Shown piece after piece: positions 1 to 9,668 of a stretch of DNA of 26,149 nucleotides (positions are counted from its first letter, which is position 1; each line of letters opens with the position of its first letter). A program made the position numbers and the translations under genes. Origin of the DNA: Chlorokybus atmophyticus (lineage: Eukaryota; Streptophyta; Chlorokybophyceae; Chlorokybales; Chlorokybaceae); the NCBI GenBank assembly GCA_009103225.1, contig RHPI01002503.1, positions 149,010 to 175,158 on the forward strand, given 5' to 3'. The notes under the pieces are model-generated. The model was not told the origin of the DNA. It ran no database searches and saw only the letters and a list, made by a program, of their open reading frames with translations.

Positions 1-216
1 CCCCCCCCCCCCCCCACCACCACCACCACATCAGTACAAATAGACCAACAGTCACTGAGACTGCACATGAAAACGCTGAGTTGTGAAGCTGAGGGTGGCG
101 GGAAAGGTTGATGACTCAATGATACCCAAACAACACAGGCAAACAAACACGCCATGCATCACTGTGACGCACATTTTTGAGTTGCTGGGGCCACCAGGTT
201 GTTGTGTATGGTATAC

Positions 217-2139
217 TGTCAAGGACAAAAACTCTGGAGCGCCCAACGGAGATTGGAGTGTAGTAGAGAGCCTGCATGAACACCAGACTCAGCGCAACCC
301 AAGCCAAACATTTACATGGGCACCGTATTGTGTTTGCGTACCGAAAACATGAACACTTTTTTTTCATTGTCTGTTGTGTGCAGTATGTCGTAGCATTGAG
401 GGGCACGGTAGTACTGGCTACTTGTTCCCATGGGCGCTTTCTGTGATAACAAGCCATTCTGTCAGCATGCCACAATGTTGCATCATTGCGCACAACCCAT
501 GCATTGTATAACACATAAAAACCAGTAAGAGGGGTCTTTGAAAGGTTGAGGGTTGAGCCGTTTGTGCACACATTGACTGCACATGCACGTGCATGTGTGC
601 ACACACATAGTTGTGCATATCTGATGTACATGCGTATACATGTGTTTGTGGCCCCGATACACATACATCAACTTCGTCTTCACAACACGCGCTCAGGGAA
701 AGTGCAGGTTGAACACATGCAATGCGTCACGCACCGATGCGGTTGCAAAACCCCGAATGGACACTGGCTCAGAGATCTCTGGTTCACGAGGTTTGAAGTT
801 TTCTCGTCTGAAAGTCATGATGCCATGGTGCGCAAACCTAACCAACACGTTGCAGAATATATACAGTCATGTGAGCTCATGCAGCATGACAGTCACTTCA
901 GGTTGAAGTTGTGCTCGCTGCATGCCTCGTACCAAATATGACTCAAGTCCAGCGTGTTGTCCCACAACAGATCGTAGCTGTATGCAACGTCGCGCATGTA
1001 CCACGCGTTGACAGATGCGTTGTACTCTGTGACAGCCTTAGGCAGCGGCACAGGAGTTGTGTCTGCCAGCTGCTTGGACTGGCTGTCCGGCCAAACCCAC
1101 AACATACCCTACATTACAAGTCAGGGCAGCCCTTGAAAGTAGCTTCGTTCAACATGCAACAAACAATAGATGGCCCAACTCACCAGCTCCTCTTTGATGG
1201 CCAGCGTAGTTGCGCATGCGCGTGGAGACGCCAACGGCGTTGTTTGACCTGCTTGTAATTGAGGAATGCGACTGCATAGCACCGTGCGTTACTGATTGTC
1301 AAGAAAACAACTTGGCTCAGGCATGATAACTTTGTCGGCGTGCACGCAGCTGTGCAACCAATCGAGCACCTGCAGTTTCCGTCGCTTGCAAACTCCCAAC
1401 CTGCGTGTCAATTATAGAAGTCAGTGCAACCGCAAGACAAGTCTACCCAATGTTTAGGTTACAGCACAGCGCCATCATGCATGCAACCCAACCTCTGGTG
1501 AAGACTATCACAACTATTATGGTTGCACACGATGAGCCTCTCACCGTGGTAAGCGCATTGCAGCTGACCATTTTCAAGTCGGCCTTCGGACAGGCGAGCA
1601 AGCCGATGTGGGCACCTGCAATGACAATGTCAAGCGCTTGAACGGTGTGATTGGTGAACTAAACGAAAGTGCACAAGACGACTGTGTGCTGATGGGAGCA
1701 GGCACACCTGTCATGGAACGCTCGCCATGCACCGCTGCCGTCGCGCCAAAGCACAATGGGCTGACCGAGAATGGTGAAAGGCGTCGGCTTTGCCGGGTCA
1801 AGGTCTTGCACAATCGCAACAGGATACCTGTTTGATGGCAGCCGTCACTCATGCATGCAACCCATACACATCACCATGAAAGGACATCAAGAAAACTTGG
1901 GCAAGCACGCACCAGTGCTGAAACCAGTTGAACTGTTCTTGCTTCTCCTCAGCGTGCGCTTCCTCCACAGCGACGTCCTTCTCAGGGGCGCTCACCACGG
2001 CGGTCGCTTGCACCGCAAGCGAACGACGAGTTGCTCGCAGCCGGCATGCAGAGGTGAAGGCGGCATGATGAGGATTGCGAGCAGCATTCTTGCTTGAGAC
2101 ACGGCAAGGGCTGCGCCGCAAATCTGGCGTAGCCTGCAT
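217..2139 (-). CDS. Rieske non-haem iron oxygenase, PAO/TIC55/PTC52 group (3' end unresolved)
   Basis: Nine exons were rebuilt: 2139-1913, 1827-1708, 1615-1545, 1400-1359, 1248-1184, 1108-933, 837-735, 440-342 and 271 to about 217. All have GT-AG borders and phases close through exon 8. The ATG at 2139 opens an Arg/Ser/Ala-rich leader that looks like a plastid transit peptide. Next comes HWYPVAIVQDLDP, the usual start of the Rieske domain in this family. The [2Fe-2S] ligands are CPH in exon 3 and CAYH at the exon 3 end. The mononuclear iron site follows the D-x2-H-x4-H pattern (DLSHIWFAHH), split by an intron inside Trp. A late LYYTPISVGRSRVFV block matches the conserved Pro-Gly-x-Ser-Arg region. 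Members act in plastids on chlorophyll breakdown products or related substrates; I cannot tell which subgroup this is. The C-terminal exon is not resolved before the poly-C window edge. Confidence 0.88.
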
Positions 2140-2749
2140 CCGTGCATTATGCTGGTCAGACTTGTTAACACCAAGCTTGACGCACACATCGACACTCAAC
2201 ACGCATTACCAGGCCAGGCCTTACCGTGCTTGTCGTCGTCAAAGCCGGACGCAAGCATCTCGTCGTCGTCGCCAACACGGCACTGCCAGCTGCCGCCATG
2301 CTTGCTGCTCACACAACTTGGTCCTAACACAGCTGTCTATCGTTCACTCCTCGTTCTACTCTTCTTTTCACGCAAACTGTGGACAAGACTAGAGCAGTCA
2401 CTGTTTCCTTCAGGTAGTTACGCCTGGCAGCCGCAAGCCAAGCTGCTCTGGCTGCAGCAAGCCAAAGCAGCTGACAGGGCAAGTCAGCTACTCCGCAACC
2501 CTGCCGCAACCGTTCAGCGTAGCGTTGAGCTTGCCGACATGCTGGATTGCAGTAGCAGCAGCTTAACCAACCGCACCGTCCAATCTAAACCTGTATCAAG
2601 ATCAGCACTTTCGTTGGCATTTAGCCTTATTGAGTCTTAATGTCCCGCCAACCAAACAAAGCTGACAGCATTACCAAGCCAGATAAACGGCGTGCTCTAG
2701 TGGACGCCACGTAAGCTGCCACCGCTCCGCCATGTAAGCGTAATCCAGG
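2140..2749. other. Intergenic stretch upstream of the Rieske oxygenase gene
   Basis: This should hold the promoter and 5' leader of the minus-strand oxygenase and the 3' region of the next minus-strand gene. A plus-strand open frame covers 2149-2640 (163 codons). It has no recognisable domain, starts inside the presumed oxygenase leader, and is rich in Ser and Leu. Frames longer than this arise by chance elsewhere in the window (for example 11528-12166 over a real exon in another frame), so I do not call it a gene. Confidence 0.4.
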
Positions 2750-3503
2750 TCAAGCATTGTCCCAAACAGAGCAGGTTCCACAGACCCCGAACGTCCTTGT
2801 GGCCGTAGGCTCCCGATCCCGGTCGGATCTGTACGACGTGGAGCGCTGCAGTGCGCTTATTGGCGAGGGTGCATTGACACCGCAAAATTCGCAATTCACC
2901 GCCAGTCCTCGCAGCTCGTGCGCTCTCAGTCGTCGGATGGCAGCTACGTTGGCGCGAGCCGTGCCAAAACTGCAGGACCGCGGTCAGCACCTAAATTGGA
3001 CCCTTAGCTAGGCTCTAACCGCTACGTTGTAGAAATCTGCCGAGGAGCAAAGATATCACAGCAGATTGGCAGGGGGTAAGGCTTGCTTACGTTAAAGAAG
3101 AGCAGCTGCAGTTGACCCGAGGTGGAAAGGGATCTAACCACAGTGCGCATCTGTGTGTGAGGCAGGTGCGTGTGTGACAGCATGGCGGCGGCGGCGGCAG
3201 CAGTGACGGTGTGGTCGTGCTCTTCGTCCTTGTCATCAACAGCGTCAGGGGCGTCGTGCAGCAAAGCTGTCGTTAGCAATTTTTCCAAGCACTCCAGGAG
3301 AGGGATTTCCTTCAGAGCTGGCAGTGTACATATCCACATCAGGGGTGCAGTGCAGACCAGGTGCGTGCTAGCTGACAGGCCAGCAGCGGCATCGGCGGCG
3401 AGGGCTGCGGTGGAGAAGGTCAGGGGTGACGACCTCGCTGACGTCGCTGTCGTCCGTGATGATGGGAATGGAGAGGCCACACGCCAGAAGCTGGAGCAGC
3501 AGC
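2750..3503 (-). CDS. Unrecognised protein with paired-Cys C-terminal exon (tentative)
   Basis: Not recognised. The best part is a terminal exon at about 2969-2750. It has a good acceptor (cggtcctgcag) and encodes a basic segment RRLRAHELRG, then NCEFCGVNAPSP, about 30 Ser/Arg/Thr-rich residues, and FGVCGTCSVWDNA before a TGA. The two C-x2-C pairs suggest a zinc-binding knuckle. Upstream on the same strand, about 3330-3092 encodes ALKEIPLLECLEKLL, an acidic VDDKDEEHDH tract, poly-Ala, and GQLQLLFFN before a GTAAGC donor. About 3503-3400 follows a strong acceptor and reads LLLQLLACGLSIPIITDDSD. These look like coding pieces of one Leu-rich protein. However, the donor at 3091 and the acceptor at 2970 do not agree in phase in the favoured frame, so the model is incomplete and an exon may be missed. 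Confidence 0.3.
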
Positions 3504-3653
3504 TGGAGAGAAGCAGCGGCAGCAATGGTCAGTGACAAGCTCGCAGTGCACTGCAGCACAGTTCAACAATGAAGGATTGTTCTTGTGTGCGCTTGCTGCG
3601 CGTCATATAAATCTGCCTATACGCTGTCATGTGGCCTGCTGCAGTTGAGCTAC

Positions 3654-5038
3654 ATGGCACGCATCAGCATGACATCCCCCCCCTCCCCCCCTTGCTTGCT
3701 TGCCGTCATAGCCGCTTCACATGTCAACAGTAGAACTTGCAAGAGTGAAGACAGTGCGTCACTGCTATAGCTAACATATACACAGGCGCGCACAGCACAA
3801 CGTCAACACAAAGCACTTACTGACATGCAGGACTGTAGCGCCTGAACACACGCGAGCGCGTGCGCGTAGATATGTGCTTGCACCTCATGCACATTAACGC
3901 GCGCACGCACACACATAGTATCCTCTCTCACATTCTTCGCCCTGCCACAGCCTTGTCCATGGAGCCCGGTCTCTCCGCTTCCGACCTTGTCTCCACCCCC
4001 TTTCAACGACTGATAGTCGGCACGTCCTTCGGTCTGGCATTGCTGGTAGCTCTGAGGGGGGCGTATCACGACGGAAGGATCGAGATCGGACTCGGGACTG
4101 TCGCAGTCACGGTCGCGGCGTATGTGCTGAGTGACCTTGCGAGCGGGATATATCACTGGAGTGTGGATAACTATGGAAGCGGGGCAACGCCCATTGTGGG
4201 AGGACAGGTACGATGGGTCAAGTACTGATGTGATCTTGTGCTGAGTTTTATAGAGTTTATCTATGGAACACGCTGTCCAGTTGTCCAACCGTTGCAATAC
4301 CAAGTCGCTTTACTCCAATGCCTTTTATGTAATTCATTTTGATGATCCCATGGGCTCATACACAACCAACAAGCGTTGTTGTCATGCGTGAGTTAGATTG
4401 AAATATCGGACTTTGGTAGTTTCATGTTGGTTTTGATCCTCCACAATGATTATGCGTGCAGTCTACATGGTTACACGCAAGGTCTTGTGGGAGCGGAGTT
4501 GGTGCAAACACCTGAGTGGGTGTTAGTTAGCCGCAAGTGGCTCACATGAGCATGTTGTGCCCGCGCGCAGATTGCGGCTTTCCAGGGCCACCACAAGTAC
4601 CCCTGGACGATCACCCGTCGCCAGTTCGCGAACAACGTCCACAAGGTGTGCATCCCAACCATCCCCTTCCTACTGGCATTCCTAGCTCTCCCCGTCTCCA
4701 GCCCCGCCGCCAACACATTCATCGCCACGTTCGTGCCCCTCATCGTGCTGAGCCAGCAGTTCCATGCGTGGGCTCACTGCCGCAAGAGCGACCTCTCGCC
4801 TCCCGTGTTGTGGCTTCAAGACAGAGGACTTGTTGTGTCTCGCAAGGCACACGGCGCACACCATCGCCCGCCCTTTGAGGGCAACTACTCCATTGTCAAT
4901 GGCATGTGGAACGACGTGTTGGATAGAAGTGGCACGTTCAGGCGGGCAGAGGAGTGGATTCATGCGAAGACTGGAGTAAGGCCGAGATGTTGGGATGATA
5001 CGCCTGAACAGTGGCTGGAGGATAGCAAATCCTCATGA
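3654..5038 (+). CDS. FAD4: FAD4-type desaturase (TMEM189/CarF superfamily)
   Basis: The two certain exons are 3951-4207 and 4571-5038. Exon 3951-4207 carries a Met at 3959, a hydrophobic segment (LIVGTSFGLALLVAL) and the motif SDLASGIYHWSVDNYG. The last exon carries QGHHKYPWTITRRQFANN, LSQQFHAWAH and KAHGAHHRPPFEGNYS, so the family His clusters are complete, and it ends near VRPRCWDDTPEQWLED. In plants FAD4 is a plastid enzyme that puts the trans-3 double bond into palmitate on phosphatidylglycerol; TMEM189 and CarF are plasmanylethanolamine desaturases of the same fold. The sequence context here (TITRRQFANN) favours FAD4. Exon 3654-3729 is an inference: its Met-Ala-Arg, Ser/Pro-rich leader ends at a GTAGAA donor in phase 1, which fits the acceptor at 3950, and would supply a transit peptide. 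With it the protein is 266 residues. Without it translation would start at 3959 (238 residues). Confidence 0.9.
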
Positions 5039-5513
5039 GGAAGGAGGGGTGAATAAGGAGGAATTTGTGTTGTGGAGTGGTTGTTGCACTGGACAACGTG
5101 TCTGTATTTAGAGATATCGTAGTTTGTACATGTAGGGATTGGCAGAAGCTGATTGCAGGTAGAGTAGGGATTGCTGTTGTTTCAGGCCAGGAGCCTGTGT
5201 TTACTGATGCGCCCAAGTTTGCATCCCTGTGGTGCATTTGTCATGATCACAAGCAGCATTGGCAAAGTGACGTTGGTAGTCCACATCAGAAAAGCATTTC
5301 GACTATGCTTGGTTGCACATGAGTACGGTCCGACTGCGTTGTCGGTATAGTCACGTCCTAACTGCAGTCACGTGATGGCGCCTTAGTACCTAGAACAGCA
5401 GATCAAAAGCCAACACCCGTGCCTTTGTTGGCCTTCATTGACCTCAGATTGGCAAAACCAACGAACAGGACTGGCAAGGATTTGCAAACAAACACAATCA
5501 ATTAACAACCAAG
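5039..5513. other. Convergent intergenic region between FAD4 and the DHHC gene
   Basis: The two genes end tail to tail here, so the stretch should contain both 3' untranslated regions. I see no exon, repeat or RNA gene. Short open frames here have no family features. Confidence 0.5.
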
Positions 5514-8017
5514 TCACGTCATTTTACATTTGTGGTACTTTGAAGGCGGCCAGAAGGCTTCTTGCAAATTTTTCCACAAGCCTTTGTCGTATACATGCTC
5601 AAAAGGACCCAACAGCTCCTCCATGCTGATAGCGACTCCAGCCTTAATTGCACGCTGCTGAGCCGCATACGCATCTTTATAATCCTTTTGTTTGAAGCTC
5701 TGCAGCACACCATTGGTGATGCGAACGTTCACATAACCAACAAACACTGTGTGGGCAATGCACACCTCACTGGTTGTGACATTGCGGGCCACGAGCCACA
5801 TCTGCTGCGCGGTGAAAGCAAACACGACGAGAGCGGCCATGCCGCAGAAGAGCGCCAGCAGCGCTGGAGTGGAGTAGTAGTGCAGGAACCACTACATATT
5901 AGGAAGACATTATCACTACTTAGAGAAGAAGGAGTTGCAGACTGCACATCACACGAACAAGGGCGACAACGTTACCAATACCTGGATAATAAAGCCGTAC
6001 GAATCTGCGACTGCGATGTGCTGACCGTCCTCATCAGCTGCAAAGCAACAATACTGTTACATATTTGCTTATACGATTGGTTGGTAAAACCAAGCCACCA
6101 ATGAAAGCTAGCAGTTGAATCCCATAGGCTCTGGTTGTATGCGCTCAAGACTGCTGCTCTTACCATACACGGCATCCAACAACCCGCGATGCTTGGCGGC
6201 ACCCGCCAGCGCAGCGGCCATCAAATAGGCGCCGTACATGCACACCATCTGTATGCTGGCAAGCAAAAGCATTCAGCATTACCGTGTCTGTTGAAACAAG
6301 ATTTTTGCTTCACAGGTTTTCAAGCGCCACTTACGTGAAAAGGAACAGCAGGAAATAGCGCATGTTGTTTTCACCAACGCAGTTGTTCTGCGCGGAGTAA
6401 CCACACAATTCTGTCGTCAGCATGCGTGCATCCAACAACCGGTCACTCAGCTGTGCAAGCCTGCAACTGATATGACCACATCATGTGCCAGCTACACCAC
6501 AGTTCACATCTGTTGATATTACATAAAACAGGTGACCACAATGCATGCCGACTGCACCAAAATCACAAATTACAACTGATTTGCATACAACAAGTACATG
6601 TTACAGGATGCTTTGATTGATTAGGCTCAGCGTACTACGAATGTACTAGATGGTAAAGTCAATGAACGGAGTAAGCGGCAATTTAAGCAACAACTTAACA
6701 ATGTGAGGCCTACCAGCCAGGCGCAGTGATGATCAAGGCGCGACACGCAGCGATTGCATATGCGGCAGTGCTTTGAACGTGCAGGCCTGCAGACTAACCC
6801 AACATCAGAGACCCTCAGCACAATGCATTACTGTTCACTGCCAGCCATCCGACAGCGCTAACCTGGTTATCAAGCACGTGGAGCACACCTTCGCAGTGTA
6901 CTGGAACTCGTCATACGGGTACATCGCGGCGTACACGCGCACATTTGTGTGCGTGATTGTTCCGGCATCGCCCCAGCATGCCAGGAAGAATAACACTAAG
7001 CAGACTGTCACGAGCAGCGGAGCAGTGTACCTGTGATTGGCCTTGTGACGCATACATCTATGAACATGGACACAAGCACCAACAAATATGCATCCACACA
7101 GACACACATCTGCCTGTCAACGCAGACAAACGCACTCACACATGTGCACGTAGGTGTTTAGTGCACGTATACATCCAGCTTTGCCCATAACTACTGGCAA
7201 GCAGAGTTTTGATATTTGCAGTCCTTGCCTGTGCACGGCCGACAGGTATGGCCCTGGAATCAAAGGGTAAACGGTTGTGGAGAACGTCATGTACCCTCCC
7301 AACATAAGCAAAAGGAAGAACAGCTGCACCGCATTTGTCACAAGTGTACGTGATCAGCATGTATGACAACAACGAAAGAACACCCATGAGTTTCAACCAG
7401 GCGTGCGTGTATACAAGCACGCATGCCAAATACAAGCCCCTTGCTTGCAAAAGCGGGTTGGGACGTCCGCAGCAGAGGTCCTCCGTATGCTCAAGGCACC
7501 GATCGCCGGCCTTCCCAAACACCACAGCAATGCACCGCCTGCACACCACGCAATTGGTTGTTCATCTGACCATGCAACCAACAGCCTTCAGTACTGACAG
7601 TGCAAACAACTATCAATGAACCACATGCACTGCAAGCTTCGTAACTGACGACACAACTATCCACCACAACCAATGGTCGTGGTTCCCCAACCATGCATTA
7701 ACCATTCATACGCACACATATAGCTAAGCTGGACAGCAAAAAGCGCACAGGCAGTGTCAGCCTGCCAAGATACCAAAGCAAACGCCAAGGCCACGGAAGT
7801 GGCATGGTGCAAGTGGGCAATGAGCAGCCATCCTGCGCGTGTGCGATATGCACTAGGAGGAGTTCTAGGCGTACTGTGCGTGGAGGCAGCCGCCGCCGGT
7901 GATGAAGGCGTGGACGCGGGGCAGGGGCGTGCGTCGGAATGCCTCCGCCTGGCCGAACAGCAGCACGAACAGCAGCGCCGCGAACAGCAGAATCACGGAC
8001 ACCGCCGCCCACGCCAT
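5514..8017 (-). CDS. DHHC-type protein S-acyltransferase, PAT17-like, complete
   Basis: Transfers palmitate to cysteines of membrane proteins. Ten exons: 8017-7875, 7538-7445, 7323-7229, 7030-6863, 6786-6714, 6387-6335, 6255-6164, 6037-5982, 5891-5766 and 5699-5514; all phases close and give 361 residues. The start ATG has good context (GAGCCATGG) and opens a hydrophobic helix. Later blocks are [10 protein letters not shown], two membrane helices, and the Cys-rich domain C-x2-C-x5-RSKHC-x2-C...DHHCAW, joined by splicing to [13 protein letters not shown]. Two more hydrophobic segments follow, then the TTxE motif as NVTTSE and a tail with [16 protein letters not shown]. The closest family I recognise is plant PAT17, which shares NPxLQ, VH(K/R)YT and the YDKG tail block. 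Introns 2 (7444-7324) and 3 (7228-7031) have GC donors. Intron 9 (5765-5700) is 66 bp, frame-preserving and stop-free. The catalytic Cys is intact. Confidence 0.93.
7228..7444 (-). other. Two consecutive GC-AG intron donors in the DHHC gene
   Basis: The donor at 7444 reads CAA|GCAAGG and the donor at 7228 reads AG|GCAAGG. Their acceptors end at 7324 (gtgcag) and 7031 (atcacag). Both joins are phase-correct and restore strongly conserved blocks (RPNPLLQ to LFFLL, and AVH to RYTAPL). No GT donor at either place gives an uninterrupted family alignment. Confidence 0.8.
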
Positions 8018-8877
8018 GGCTCGTCCCAAGCAATGCGTTGTTCGAGGCGGACAGCAGTTGAACCGTCCGTAGTAGTGGCCAAGGCAACCTGTGAGTGACT
8101 GCCAACATGTGCCCGGTGCAGTTGCTGCACGAGAAGGTTTAACTTCTCTTGGTTGAGTTCTCTCAACACAGGCTGCTTGTACACAGAGTTTAGGAGAGTA
8201 AGTGCACGCAGCGTTTCACCGACGTGCATGTGCCAGCATTGAACCACAGCATGAAAGCCACATCCGCCAATAGTTGGGTATGAGTATAACCACTGCACAA
8301 GTAGTTCTGATAGACAAATGTAACTTCAAGTCAACAGGAAGATTTTGTTGGGGCAAGCACGATGAGCATACCTAGTGGTATTTGCAATTGCAACACCAAC
8401 AAGTACTCCGCAGGACAGCGCCACTCAAACCACCTCTCCTGTATGTACAGCAAGGCTGCGATCTACCAGCATGCAAAGGGCACCTACAGCTTCACACACA
8501 CACACACACACAAGCACTAAGCAGCAAGCGCAGCAGGCTAGCACAGACCGGTGGGGTAACGGATTAGGGAATCAAAACCACCTGCATAATAAAACTACAA
8601 CCGGCTAGGTGCGATGCAAGTTGTATGCCCACAATATCTAGACAACTGTTGACCAACGCCTCGGTTTGCACAAGTGTTGCCCTTGTAAGCTTGGCAGCAC
8701 CTTACTTTGTCCAAAGTTGCAATGGTTGCTTGAAAGAATACCAATGCAACCGCGCTGCAGTCGCATGCACTACCACTCCAGGCATGTGAACTACTACTAC
8801 AGGCCATACTCTATACGGCGTTGTCGGCCGCTAAGTCATATTTCACAACACACACACCCCTATCCAGCTATGCTACG
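8018..8877. other. Upstream region of the DHHC gene and 3' region of ZNHIT1
   Basis: Both flanking genes are on the minus strand. The part next to 8017 should hold the DHHC promoter and leader. A minus-strand open stretch at about 8220-8118 reads like protein (LREL-NQEKLNLLVQQLHRAH in part) but has no clear splice partner. A (CA)10 tract lies at 8493-8512. I see nothing else that I can support. Confidence 0.4.
8493..8512. repeat. (CA)10 microsatellite
   Basis: An uninterrupted CA dinucleotide run in non-coding DNA upstream of the DHHC gene. Confidence 0.95.
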
Positions 8878-9668
8878 CTACGCCATAAACTTCAGGCAGC
8901 GCGTGTCAGTGTGTATCGTGTTGCAGCGTCTGCAGCAGAAGCGGGACCCGCAGCGCGTGCACGTGTAGGGGGCAGTGTATCCGCATACCGCGCAGAAGTG
9001 GCGTCGCACCCGCGAGCGAGGTGGCCCGACTGCTGCTGTCAAGTACGTTGGCACGTCTGGTGGTTGCTCATCCAAATTTGACTGCACACAGCACATAGTA
9101 GTCACCAGCTGTGACGCAACAGCATAACTTGAGATGATCAGCTCATGATGCTTGGTGTGCATGCATGCATGCACGCACACTACCAAAGCCACGAGCAGAT
9201 GGGAGATGACACCACTGCTGTTTGATCAGCACACCTCTTCAAGCAAGATGGCGAAAGATGTGGGGCCGCCTCGCTTTGAACTGGTCTGCGCCTTAACCGC
9301 CGTCCGCCGCGTCTTTCGCTTGCCTTTCTTTGGTGCATAGGCTGCGCAACAACTCAACTGAATGGTCCTGTGCAACGCGCATGTAAGACGGCATACGCAG
9401 CAGAGCTACCCTCCAACAATACACAATCGCAGTGCAGCGACATGCCTTCATCCTCGTTCTCATCATTGAAGACATCATCGTCGTCGTCCTCAGCAACTTG
9501 CATGTCAACAGCCCCGCCATCGTTTTCAAGCGCATCTAGCCTTGCTCTCTGCGCCTGCGAGCGTGTCTCTGCATCCACCACAGCCATCGCCGCCGCCACA
9601 TGGCGCTTGCGCGTTGTTCGCCGCTCGCTTGCGGGAGCGCTTGTTGATGGCGCATTGTCAAACTCCAT
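8878..9668 (-). CDS. SWC6: ZNHIT1/SWC6 zinc-finger HIT protein, SWR1 complex subunit
   Basis: Three exons: 9668-9410, 9341-9235 and 9081-8878, phases 1 and 0, 189 residues. The N-terminal exon is Ala/Arg-rich (ERRTTRKRHVAAAMAV) and ends in an acidic run with five Asp. Exon 2 carries a basic stretch (KKGKRKTRRTAV) and SFAILLEE. The last exon carries the HIT zinc finger, starting at RRHFCAVCGY, then CTRCG, FCCRRC, and the terminal H-x5-CLKF typical of ZNHIT1. In yeast (Vps71/Swc6), animals and Arabidopsis (SEF/AtSWC6) this protein is a subunit of the SWR1/SRCAP remodeller that exchanges histone H2A for H2A.Z in the nucleus. Length and domain order fit the family. It is divergent from the Alfin1-like gene. 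The product is certain by motif; exon 1's donor rests on phase and consensus. Confidence 0.93.

Noticed and set aside
116-664. A 182-codon minus-strand open frame
   Set aside because: Only its last part overlaps a true exon of the Rieske gene; the rest reads through introns and low-complexity TG/CA sequence.
2149-2640. A 163-codon plus-strand open frame opposite the oxygenase leader
   Set aside because: No domain, no conserved motif, and longer chance frames exist in this window.
3170-3535. A plus-strand frame rich in Ala and Arg opposite the Cys-pair gene
   Set aside because: It looks like the antisense of GC-rich coding DNA and has no splice or motif support.
9155-9180. GCATGCATGCATGCACGCAC as a possible regulatory repeat array
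   Set aside because: It is simple alternating sequence within intron 2 of ZNHIT1, like tracts in many other introns here.
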